DNA of 64,000 nt from Akkermansia muciniphila (GTDB lineage: Bacteria; Verrucomicrobiota; Verrucomicrobiia; Limisphaerales; UBA9464). A program made the position numbers and the translations under genes. The stretch's first letter is position 1, and every line of letters starts with the position of its first letter. Of this stretch, positions 50,424 to 58,649 are shown in pieces. The notes under the pieces are model-generated. The model saw only the letters and a list, made by a program, of their open reading frames with translations, ran no database searches and was not told the DNA's origin. Location: NCBI GenBank assembly GCA_945883815.1, contig CAMCYJ010000003.1, forward strand, positions 1 through 64,000. The letters are read 5' to 3'.

Positions 50424-52109
50424 TCAGGAGGCGCGCCGGGACACGGGAGGAGCCAAGAGCTCCTGGGCATGCCGCAGCGCCGCTGGCCCACCTCCGAGCA
50501 TCCGGCCCAGTTCGGCGATGCGTTCAGCTCGATCCAGGGTCTGGATATGGGATTCAGTGCGACCATCGCGCACTTCCTTGATCACCTGATAGTGCGTGGA
50601 AGCCGCTGCGGCGACCGGGGCCAAATGCGTGATGCACAGCACCTGATGCTTGGAGGCGATGGCCGCCATCTTCTGCCCGACCGCATGGGCGGTCTCACCT
50701 CCGACATTCGCATCGACCTCATCAAAGACCAGCACCGGTACCGCATCTTGATCGGCCAAGACGGTCTTGAGGGCCAACATGACCCGGGCAAGTTCGCCAC
50801 TGGAGGCGATGGCTCTCAGGGGGCGCGCGGGCTCGCCGGGATTGGGACCGAATTGGAATTCCATCCGGTCCATCCCGGTCTCCGTGGCTTGGGCCGGGTC
50901 GGGATCGTGGGTCAGTGTGGCTTCGAAACGGCTCTGGCGGAAACCCAGACTCGAGAGTTCGGCCTCGGCCGCACGATTCAATCCGGACAAGACCGACTGG
51001 CGCTGTTCCGAGAGGGACTTGCCGAGTTGGCGGAGCTCAGAATCCAAGGACTGGAGTTCCTGGCGGATGCGTTCCAATTCGGCGTCTCGACCCTCGAGGG
51101 ATTCAAGTTTCTGACGAGCCTCGGCGCCGAATGTCAGGACTTCTTCGATGGAACCACCGTACTTGCGTTGGAGCGATTGGAGCATGTTCAGTCGCTCTTC
51201 CAGCTCCGCCAACCGTTGAGGATCCAGGTCGATTCGGTCGGCATAGCGGGAGAGTTCGCTCTGAAGATCCCGCAGGAGTCCCGCGGCCTGCGTCTGAAGA
51301 TCCACCAGCGGTTGTGCGCCGGCGTCGATTCGGGCCAAGTCCTGAAGGGATCGGCCCACCGTTCCCAGGCTGGTGAGGGCTGCGTCATCGGCTTCGCTCA
51401 GGGTGGCCAGGGCGGTTTGCGAGAGTTCCAGCAGTCGGGCCGCATTGGCCGCGCGGGTGTGCTCGGCCTCCAGTTCGGCGTCTTCACCGGGTTTTAGCCG
51501 GGCTTCGGAAATCTCCCGGACTTGATGACGAAGCAGGTCGATTTGTTGCGCGTAGGTGCGCTCATCGACGATCAATGCCGCCTTGGCCCTCTGCAATTCT
51601 GAACGGCGGCGCAGCCGCTCGGCGAAGCACTCCCGTTGCGAATCCAATACTCCGTAGGCGTCCACCAAGCTCAATTGAAGCCGGGGTTGGAGAAGGGACT
51701 GATGGTCATGCGGGCCATGGAGATCGATGAGCCATCCCCCCATCTCCTCCAGGGTGGCCAGCGAGGTGGGACTGCCGTTGACGAATTGGCGGTTGGTGCC
51801 CGCCGCTGTGAAAGTCCGCTTAAGAACCAGTTGCCCGGATTCGCACGGCTCCAAGCCACGCTCTTCGAGGAAGCGAGGTAGTGGGGCTCGCAAGTTCTGC
51901 ACATCGAAGACCGCCTCCACCGTGCACGACTCGGTTCCGGATCTCAGCGCACCCCGATCGGCGCGGCGTCCGAGCACCAGGTTCAGCGCCCCGAGGATGA
52001 CCGACTTGCCGGTCCCGGTTTCTCCGGTGATGGCGCAGAAGCCTGGTTGCAGCTCGAGGGTGAGGTCCGCTACCAGCGCCAAATTCTTGATCCGTAGCGT
52101 GCTCAGCAC
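50424..52109 (-). CDS. recN: DNA repair protein RecN
   Basis: 'LSTLRIKNLALVADLTLELQPGFCAITGETGTGKSVILGALNLVLGRRAD', 'IASSGELARVMLALKTVLADQDAVPVLVFDEVDANVGGETAHAVGQKMA'. GTG start at 52109 preferred; ORF is open to 52151. Confidence 0.93.
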   Translation of the reverse strand: MLSTLRIKNLALVADLTLELQPGFCAITGETGTGKSVILGALNLVLGRRADRGALRSGTESCTVEAVFDVQNLRAPLPRFLEERGLEPCESGQLVLKRTFTAAGTNRQFVNGSPTSLATLEEMGGWLIDLHGPHDHQSLLQPRLQLSLVDAYGVLDSQRECFAERLRRRSELQRAKAALIVDERTYAQQIDLLRHQVREISEARLKPGEDAELEAEHTRAANAARLLELSQTALATLSEADDAALTSLGTVGRSLQDLARIDAGAQPLVDLQTQAAGLLRDLQSELSRYADRIDLDPQRLAELEERLNMLQSLQRKYGGSIEEVLTFGAEARQKLESLEGRDAELERIRQELQSLDSELRQLGKSLSEQRQSVLSGLNRAAEAELSSLGFRQSRFEATLTHDPDPAQATETGMDRMEFQFGPNPGEPARPLRAIASSGELARVMLALKTVLADQDAVPVLVFDEVDANVGGETAHAVGQKMAAIASKHQVLCITHLAPVAAAASTHYQVIKEVRDGRTESHIQTLDRAERIAELGRMLGGGPAALRHAQELLAPPVSRRAS

Positions 52110-52268
52110 GGAGTTATTCAAACGCCTTATGCCCTCAAAGGGGAACACCAAAGAACCGGTCCGATCACTCCTTGGAGCTTTGTGGCGAGGGGTGTCTGGG
52201 AGCCCCGTTGGAAGCCAATCTCAAATTACCGCTAGGCAAAGCCAGGCATTTCGACGCAGTTTCCGCCT

Positions 52269-52541
52269 GTGTCAAAGGCCGTCAAGTCCGCTCCCACGGC
52301 GGAGAATGCCTCTTCATTCGAAGAGTCATTGAAGAAGCTGGAGTCCATCGTTGAGGCGATGGAGTCCGACGATCTGCCTTTGGATCAGCTCATCCAGCGC
52401 TTCGAGGAAGGTGCTGCGCTGGCCAAGCTGTGTCAGGACCGGCTCAGTGAAGCCGAAGTCAAGGTGCGCAAGTTGGAGGAAAGCCTCGAGGGCGTACTGT
52501 CGACTCAATCGCTTTCGGAAGACTCCTTGGGTGCCGCCTGA
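52269..52541 (+). CDS. xseB: Exodeoxyribonuclease VII small subunit
   Basis: 'SFEESLKKLESIVEAMESDDLPLDQLIQRFEEGAALAKLCQDRLSEAEVKVRKL'. Confidence 0.92.
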   Translation: MSKAVKSAPTAENASSFEESLKKLESIVEAMESDDLPLDQLIQRFEEGAALAKLCQDRLSEAEVKVRKLEESLEGVLSTQSLSEDSLGAA

Positions 52542-52572
52542 GGAATGTATTTTTGTCCGTAGTCCCAACAAC

Positions 52573-54564
52573 ATGAGCCGATATCTCGAAATGGTGGATC
52601 ATCCGTCGCACGTCAAGAAGTTGACCCCTGAGCAACTGACCGAACTGGCCGTAGACATACGGCAGGAGTTGATTCAGGGGTTGGCCAAGAGTGGCGGGCA
52701 CCTCGGCCCCAATCTCGGGGTCGTTGAACTCTCCATCGCCCTGCACCGGGTCTTCGAGACACCCAAGGACAAGTTTGTCTGGGATGTCAGTCACCAGGTG
52801 TATGTCCACAAGATCCTGACCGGCCGAAAAGACCGGTTTCGGACCATCCGGACCACCGATGGGCTCAATGGTTTCGCTCTTCGGACGGAGAGCGAGCACG
52901 ATTGCTACGGTGCTGGTCATGCCGGAACGGCGTTGTCCGCCGCCCTGGGCATGTGTGCCGCGCGCGACCAGAAGAAGACCGACGAAAACGTCGTCTGCAT
53001 CTTCGGTGATGCGGCCCTGACCAATGGCATCAGCTTCGAGGCACTCAACAACATCAAGTGCACGACCAAGAAGTTCATTGGAATCCTCAATGACAATGAG
53101 TGGTCCATCGCCAAGAACGTCGGCGCCATCGCCGAATACCTGGGCAAGTTGACCGCGAGCCCGGGCTACAACCGGCTGGCCCGTGATTTCACCAGTTGGC
53201 TCAGGAAGCTTCCCCGTGGTGAACAAGTGGCCATGCTGGGTGCCAAGGCCGAGGAGGCCCTCAAGGGGATCGTCGGCTCGCTGGCCTTGGAACCGGCCAA
53301 CAATCCACTCGATGTGGACGGCCGCGGCGGCCACGGCAGCGCGTTGCTCTTCGAGGAATTCGGCCTGCGGTATCTGGGTCCCATCGACGGGCACAACATT
53401 CCATTGTTGGTCAGCACCTTGGAGTTCGCCAAGACGTGCAACGAACCCGTCGTCATCCACGTGCTCACGCAGAAGGGCAAGGGTTACGAAGCGGCGCTGA
53501 AGCACCCCGAGAAGTTCCATGGGCTGGGGTCCTACGATGCTGCCACCGGACAGACACCGCAGCCCAAGGTCGGGTCTGCCCCCATGTGGCAGGAAGTGTT
53601 CGGCCGGACGATGGTGAAGCTTTGCCAGAAGGACAAATCCGTCGTCGGAATCACCGCGGCCATGCCCAGCGGAACCAGCCTCAAGATCCTGGAGCAGGCT
53701 GTGCCCGGCCAGTATTACGACGTGGGGATCGCCGAGGAGCACGCGGTGATCTTCGCCGCAGGCATGGCAACCATGGGTTTCCATCCGGTGGTGGCCATCT
53801 ACAGCACCTTCCTCCAGCGGGCCTACGACTGCATCCATCACGATGTCTGTCTCCAAGACCTGCCGGTGATCTTCTGCATGGACCGCGCCGGCCTGAGCGC
53901 CAACGACGGTCCGACCCACCACGGGTTGTTCGACATCTCCTACTTGCGCTGCCTGCCGCTGATCATTGGCATGGCCCCGGCCGACGAAGATGAGCTTCAG
54001 GACATGATGTTCACGGCGACCTTGCAGTCGCATCCCGTAGCCATCCGCTACCCGCGCGGAAACGCCGAGGGCGTGCCCATCAAGGACCAACCCGCCGTGA
54101 TCGAAATCGGCAAGGCCAAGGTGGACTCGCAGTTCGAGAACAAGCCCGGTGCGGTGAAGGTGGCCCTGTTCGGGCTCGGCCCCATGCTGACGTTGGCCCG
54201 TCAGGCCGCTGAAAAACTGCGCGCCGACGGCTTCGATGTGGCGGTCATCAATCCCCGCTACTTCAAGCCGCTCGACACCGAGGTGCACCGCTTCTTCGGT
54301 TCGGCCGCCGACATCGTCGCCACGCTCGAAGATCACGTGGCCATGGGCGGCTACGGCAGTGCTGTGCTCGAGTGCTTCAGCGAAGCGGGTATTCAGACGC
54401 CGGTGTATCGCTTGGCCTGGCCTGACCAGTTCATCGAGCACGCCTCCAGCGTTGATTACCTCCGACAGAAGCATGGGCTCTCCGTGGAGCGGCTCATCGA
54501 AGAGGTAAAAGCGCGTGTGCCCGCGGCCCGGGCGGCTTCCGGATCCCAGCGCGCCATTGGTTGA
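52573..54564 (+). CDS. dxs: 1-deoxy-D-xylulose-5-phosphate synthase
   Basis: 'GHLGPNLGVVELSIALHRVFETPKDKFVWDVSHQVYVHKILTGR', 'DVGIAEEHAVIFAAGMATMGFHPVVAIYSTFLQRAYDCIHHDVCLQDLPVIFCMDRAGL..NDGPTHHG'. Start at MSRYLEMV. Confidence 0.95.
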   Translation: MSRYLEMVDHPSHVKKLTPEQLTELAVDIRQELIQGLAKSGGHLGPNLGVVELSIALHRVFETPKDKFVWDVSHQVYVHKILTGRKDRFRTIRTTDGLNGFALRTESEHDCYGAGHAGTALSAALGMCAARDQKKTDENVVCIFGDAALTNGISFEALNNIKCTTKKFIGILNDNEWSIAKNVGAIAEYLGKLTASPGYNRLARDFTSWLRKLPRGEQVAMLGAKAEEALKGIVGSLALEPANNPLDVDGRGGHGSALLFEEFGLRYLGPIDGHNIPLLVSTLEFAKTCNEPVVIHVLTQKGKGYEAALKHPEKFHGLGSYDAATGQTPQPKVGSAPMWQEVFGRTMVKLCQKDKSVVGITAAMPSGTSLKILEQAVPGQYYDVGIAEEHAVIFAAGMATMGFHPVVAIYSTFLQRAYDCIHHDVCLQDLPVIFCMDRAGLSANDGPTHHGLFDISYLRCLPLIIGMAPADEDELQDMMFTATLQSHPVAIRYPRGNAEGVPIKDQPAVIEIGKAKVDSQFENKPGAVKVALFGLGPMLTLARQAAEKLRADGFDVAVINPRYFKPLDTEVHRFFGSAADIVATLEDHVAMGGYGSAVLECFSEAGIQTPVYRLAWPDQFIEHASSVDYLRQKHGLSVERLIEEVKARVPAARAASGSQRAIG

Positions 54565-54641
54565 AGGGCAATGTGCCGGAGTTCTGAGGGGCTCGCTATA
54601 CGACTCCGGCACGCCTACCCATCCGGGTTTGCGGCATGGCA

Positions 54642-54759
54642 GACTGAACAACGCCAAACCAGCGAGCTTAGTTTGCACTGGCATTGAGATTCCATTGTCC
54701 GACGAACCCACTTCCGAGACCGAGCATCGGTTCCAGAATCTCGGAGGGGGCTTTTATCG
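54642..54759. repeat. Copy A of a diverged 118-bp dispersed repeat
   Basis: Ungapped alignment by eye to 56806-56923: 90/118 identical; conserved core 'CCCACTTCSGAGACCGMRCATCGGTTCCAGAATYTCGGAG'. Confidence 0.85.
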
Positions 54760-55068
54760 TCCACTCGGCGACTCGGATTCGACGGTGTGGGACGCAAAAA
54801 CAGGATCCCGGGCTTATTGCGTCCGACAATCCTGGATGCCGGCGGGTAAGACCCGATGGGCTGGAAGCAACCGAGTCTCCGACCTCTCCTGTTGCCACCG
54901 GCATTCTTGGTGAGTCGTCGGATCGAGGCGGAATCGGCCACTCCCACCTGGCCGTGGCGGAGCGCAGGCCGACCTTTGATGTTCCTCCGCGCCTCACGCG
55001 TTAGAGCCCTCCATTCCTCGGTTATTGAAGATTGATCCAGGGGGGATGGGCCCTCGACCCTATGACCT

Positions 55069-55959
55069 GTGATCGGGATCCTGTTCAACCCCACCGCGCA
55101 GGGAGAAAAGGCAGTCCGGTTTCGGGACCAGCTCTCGGAACTGGGGTCCGAAGTCCGCGTCCTCCCCACCCGCGGACCGGGAGACGCGCGTGTGCTCGCA
55201 TCGGATTTGGCGCGGGAAGGCTGTGAGACGGTCGTCGCCGCAGGCGGGGACGGCACGATCAACGAAGTGCTGAACGGCTTGGCCGATGTGCCCGGGGCCC
55301 TCGACAGGACCCGCCTGGCCGTAATTCCGCTGGGCACGGTCAATGTCCTGGCCAAGGAACTTGGGATCTCCTCCGACTTTGCCGCTGCGTGGAAGGTCAT
55401 CCGGCAAGGACGCGAACGGCGCATCGACCTGCCCCAGGCGACCTTCACCGGTATAGACGGCCGTCCCGAGACCCGCTGCTTCGCCCTCCTCGCCGGCACC
55501 GGGCTCTCCGCCCGAGCCATCGCAGGAGTGGACTGGTCGGAGAAGAAGCGGTTCGGACAATTGGCCTACATGGTGGCCGGGATCCGCGCGATGCGTCCTC
55601 CCCATCCGATGGTCACCGTGACTTCTCCCTCCCACTCCACCGTGGGTGCCCTCGTGGAGATCGGATCTGGCCACTACTTTGGCGGCCGATTGGAACTCTT
55701 CCCCGGAACCCGACTCGATGATGGCCGAGTCGGAGTCACGGTCGTCACCCGCCTCAACTGGGCTACCCTGGTCGCGAATGTGATCCGGATGACCCTGGGG
55801 AGAATCCGGTCCACTCCCGTCTGCCAAGTCTTCCAGACCGACCAACTCCAGCTCACTTGCGCCGAGCCGATGGGACTCCACCTCGACGGCGACGTGGTCG
55901 GAACCCTCCCGGCCTCCATCACGGTGCGCCCGCGGGCCCTGCGCATCGTGGTGCCCTGA
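55069..55959 (+). CDS. Diacylglycerol/lipid kinase family protein (YegS/BmrU-like)
   Basis: 'ILFNPTAQGEKA', 'VVAAGGDGTINEVLNGLADV', 'LAVIPLGTVNVLAKELGI'; GTG start. Confidence 0.9.
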   Translation: MIGILFNPTAQGEKAVRFRDQLSELGSEVRVLPTRGPGDARVLASDLAREGCETVVAAGGDGTINEVLNGLADVPGALDRTRLAVIPLGTVNVLAKELGISSDFAAAWKVIRQGRERRIDLPQATFTGIDGRPETRCFALLAGTGLSARAIAGVDWSEKKRFGQLAYMVAGIRAMRPPHPMVTVTSPSHSTVGALVEIGSGHYFGGRLELFPGTRLDDGRVGVTVVTRLNWATLVANVIRMTLGRIRSTPVCQVFQTDQLQLTCAEPMGLHLDGDVVGTLPASITVRPRALRIVVP

Positions 55960-56029
55960 GCAAAAGATCCACATCGCGCGACAGGCAGGACTGCGTCATC
56001 GTCAGCCTCCACATTGACGGCATCGAGTG

Positions 56030-56050
56030 ATGCCATCAAACTGATGGCAT
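56030..56050. promoter_or_regulatory. Perfect 9-bp inverted repeat overlapping the antitoxin start codon (putative operator)
   Basis: ATGCCATCA-aac-TGATGGCAT; antitoxin ATG starts at 56049. Confidence 0.6.
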
Positions 56051-56318
56051 GATACGCACGCAGATACAGCTGCCCGACGAGGTCTATGCCCGGGCCAAGA
56101 GGGTCTGCGAGGCGAGAGAGATCCCGCTGGCCGAACTCGCCCGGCGGGGAATCGAATACATCCTCAGTGTGTATGCCACCGATTCAGACACCGATCGGGA
56201 ATGGCATCCGCCGATGCCGCGCAAGCTCGGTTGGAAGGGGCTCTCGGATGCGGAGATCAAGGCCGAGGCTCAACGGACTCACTTGGATGGAACGCTGAGC
56301 CGCAAGAGGAAGGGATAG
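56049..56318 (+). CDS. Ribbon-helix-helix-like antitoxin (VapB-type role)
   Basis: 'MIRTQIQLPDEVYARAKRVCEAREIPLAELARRGIEYIL'; 89 aa, 4 bp upstream of a PIN gene. Confidence 0.75.
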   Translation: MIRTQIQLPDEVYARAKRVCEAREIPLAELARRGIEYILSVYATDSDTDREWHPPMPRKLGWKGLSDAEIKAEAQRTHLDGTLSRKRKG

Positions 56319-56322
56319 AGAC

Positions 56323-56778
56323 ATGCTGTCCATCGACACCAACATCCTCTTGCATGGCTTCAACGAGGATTCGCCCCAGCAGGTGGCGGCCCTTCGGTGG
56401 TTGCAATCCATTGCCAAGGTAGAGGCCGTCGCCATCTCCGAATTCATTCTCGCGGAGTTCTATGGCTTGCTCCGCAATCCGGCGGTTCTCAAATACCCGC
56501 TGTCGGCCGAGGAGGCTGTGGAGGTAATTCAGGTCTACCGCAGCCATCCGCGCTGGCGTCTCATCGGATTCCCAACGGAAAGCCGATCCCTGCATGACAC
56601 CCTCTGGCAGAAGGCAAGGGCCAAGGACTTCGCCTTCCGGAGGCTTTACGATGCCCGCACCGCCCTGACATTGATTCACCATGGAGTCACCGAATTCGCA
56701 ACGGTCAACGTGAAGGACTTTACCGGTCTAGGCTTCCATCGAGTATGGAATCCGCTGGAGGTTTCGCGGAAGGTCTGA
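56323..56778 (+). CDS. PIN-domain ribonuclease toxin (VapC family)
   Basis: 'MLSIDTNILLHGFNED' N-terminal Asp, 'AISEFILAEFYGLLRNPAVL', 'RLYDARTALTLIHHGVTEFATVNVKDFTGLGFHRVWNP'. Confidence 0.85.
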   Translation: MLSIDTNILLHGFNEDSPQQVAALRWLQSIAKVEAVAISEFILAEFYGLLRNPAVLKYPLSAEEAVEVIQVYRSHPRWRLIGFPTESRSLHDTLWQKARAKDFAFRRLYDARTALTLIHHGVTEFATVNVKDFTGLGFHRVWNPLEVSRKV

Positions 56779-56805
56779 CCATCGCGGATGGATGGTTGAA
56801 GGTCG

Positions 56806-56923
56806 GCCTGAACAGCGTCAAACCATCGAGCTTCATCAGCGCGATCATCGAAATTCGAATATCCGCCGAGCCCACTTCGGAGACCGCACATCGGTTCCAG
56901 AATTTCGGAGAGGATGTCTATCG
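56806..56923. repeat. Copy B of the diverged 118-bp dispersed repeat
   Basis: Same length and orientation as 54642-54759; ~76% identity counted by eye. Confidence 0.85.
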
Positions 56924-57191
56924 GGCTCTTTGTGACACCTGGTCGATGAGCATCGAACAGATCGACCGCGCCACCACGGGTTTCGTGATCCGCGATACTC
57001 GACGCCGTTACCTCGGCGAGGTGACCCAGACCCCGGAACGTTAATTGAAGCGGTATCACTTCGACCAAACAGCAACTCTGACTCGACGGTGACAGACGCA
57101 CCGTGCGGGTGTTGAAGCGGATCCCGATCGGGCTACCCGGGGCCTGCGACTGTTTTATCTTTTGCGCGGCATCTGTAATGGACACATCCGG

Positions 57192-57338
57192 CTCAGCCAA
57201 AACGTCCACGACTACCTGAAGGAAAAGCAGGTGCCGCACCTCTGGCACGTGGACGAATTGGCGTACGACTTCCAGCGCTGGTAGCAGGGCCTGTATCACT
57301 TCGCTCGGCGTATCTTCCAGCCTGCCTACATTCCGTGA
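57192..57338 (+). pseudogene. C-terminal remnant of an esterase-family alpha/beta hydrolase (in-frame TAG)
   Basis: Translation: LSQNVHDYLKEKQVPHLWHVDELAYDFQRW*QGLYHFARRIFQPAYIP*, resembling the '..LK.K.VPH.WHVD..aHdF.hW...LYHF.q.iF' end of esterase-family proteins; stop TAG at 57282. Confidence 0.65.
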
Positions 57339-57530
57339 GGCGGAATCCAGCGGCAGATTCTTGTGCGCGGGACACGGCCTCTGCAGCCATTTCCAAACAG
57401 AACACCGGGACGATTACCGACGGCGAGGCATTTGTTGGAGAACCCTCGTTTGTGCTTGTCCGGAGCGCGCTTTTAGCCAGCCTCAAGAAAGGTCAGTCGA
57501 CTCCTCTGAAGTTATAACAATTTGATTTTT

Positions 57531-57875
57531 ATGACACCAGAATGGTTATTTATAGCTACTGCGCTGTCGATTTGGACAGGTTTGATGCTGGCCGGTGGCA
57601 CGGCGTTCGCTTTGGCCTGGAAATCGGTGGACCGGTTCTTCTGGTGGTCGATCCTGATCGGAGGTCTGGCCATGGTCATCAGTGTTCGGGCTCCACACCA
57701 TCTCCAGTATTCCGCGTCCAAAACCGTTAATGGTGAGGTAATCTGGAGCATCGATTCGAAATGGTGTTTCTTGGCTGCATTGGTTTTAGCCACCTTCGCC
57801 GTGGTTTTTGCGGTCTTCAGACGGGTGAAGTCGGCAAAAGGTCTGAAGATTGGGAATGGCATCACTCAGCCATGA
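57531..57875 (+). CDS. Small hypothetical membrane protein
   Basis: 'MTPEWLFIATALSIWTGLMLAGGTAFALAWKSVDRFFWWSILIGGLAMVISV...CFLAALVLATFAVVFAVF'; overlaps the next gene by ATGA. Confidence 0.6.
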   Translation: MTPEWLFIATALSIWTGLMLAGGTAFALAWKSVDRFFWWSILIGGLAMVISVRAPHHLQYSASKTVNGEVIWSIDSKWCFLAALVLATFAVVFAVFRRVKSAKGLKIGNGITQP

Positions 57876-58360
57876 GACCGGCTCTCGTTCTTGCGTTGGC
57901 TTTGGTGAGCGGCTGCTCGCACCCAAATCTGACCACCTTCGATACATCCGTGGTCGAAATGCCCTCCGCCGACCCCAATCACCGCGAGACTCAAGTCCGA
58001 TTCAGGATCCCGCCCGAATCCGAGATCCGGGTGGTGGCTGGTTCAGGTTCCGAATCGCACTACACTGACCGGCTCAATTCGGACGGCACCTTCGCCGTGA
58101 GAATGGTGGTGACCCGCCACAAGCCTTCAAGTGATGGTTCCAGAAGATTCACAACCTTCGTCAACGTGGGTCGTCCGGAAGGCAAGGTGTCTGGCAGTCA
58201 CAAGATCTTCACCTTCGATGAGGATCGATCATTCGACGATGTGCTTCAGGTGACGGTGGCTTCGGGCTCCGTCCCGTTGGGAGTGCCGCACCGCTTGGGA
58301 ACTCTCAACGGACAACCAATAACCCTTCTGGTGCAACCGCGCATCGGCCTACCCCGATAG
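57872..58360 (+). CDS. Hypothetical lipoprotein
   Basis: 'MRPALVLALALVSGCSHPNL' lipobox; ATGA coupling to upstream gene. Confidence 0.6.
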   Translation: MRPALVLALALVSGCSHPNLTTFDTSVVEMPSADPNHRETQVRFRIPPESEIRVVAGSGSESHYTDRLNSDGTFAVRMVVTRHKPSSDGSRRFTTFVNVGRPEGKVSGSHKIFTFDEDRSFDDVLQVTVASGSVPLGVPHRLGTLNGQPITLLVQPRIGLPR

Positions 58361-58478
58361 GGTGCGAATGGCAGGCTTGAAGTCGCGAATCCATCGATGG
58401 GTTCCGCCTCATCCTGGGAACATCTAACGGATGACCGTCAATGAACTATTGAATGGGATCCTAAGCATCAACAGCAAG

Positions 58479-58571
58479 GTCGTACTCCATCACTGCAGTG
58501 CAGACGACTCGGCGCACGAATTCCTGCACTGGAGGCAGGGACTCCAGTGCTTTGCTCGGCTGGGCTTTCAG
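58479..58571 (+). pseudogene. Second remnant resembling the same esterase C-terminus
   Basis: Translation VVLHHCSADDSAHEFLHWRQGLQCFARLGFQ aligns with VPHLWHVDELAYDFQRW*QGLYHFARRIFQ at 57231-57320. Confidence 0.5.
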
Positions 58572-58649
58572 TCGGCCGGCACTTCATGGTGGCGGGGTTT
58601 CGGGCTGGCGGGCGAGCGGGGTTTGGTCGATAGAGACGGCATTCCCGAC

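Noticed and set aside
52459-54711. 750-aa minus-strand ORF opposite xseB/dxs
   Set aside because: Antisense shadow of dxs; composition rich in G/H/D/V typical of complementary-frame artefacts.
54515-54913. 132-aa plus-strand ORF after dxs, and minus-strand ORF 54615-55520
   Set aside because: Both span the 118-bp repeat and otherwise show no family resemblance; more likely decayed sequence than genes. The minus ORF also runs antisense into the lipid kinase gene.
56745-57299. Small ORFs 56745-57044 (+) and 56676-57299 (-)
   Set aside because: Overlap the PIN gene end, repeat copy B and the esterase remnant; no independent support.
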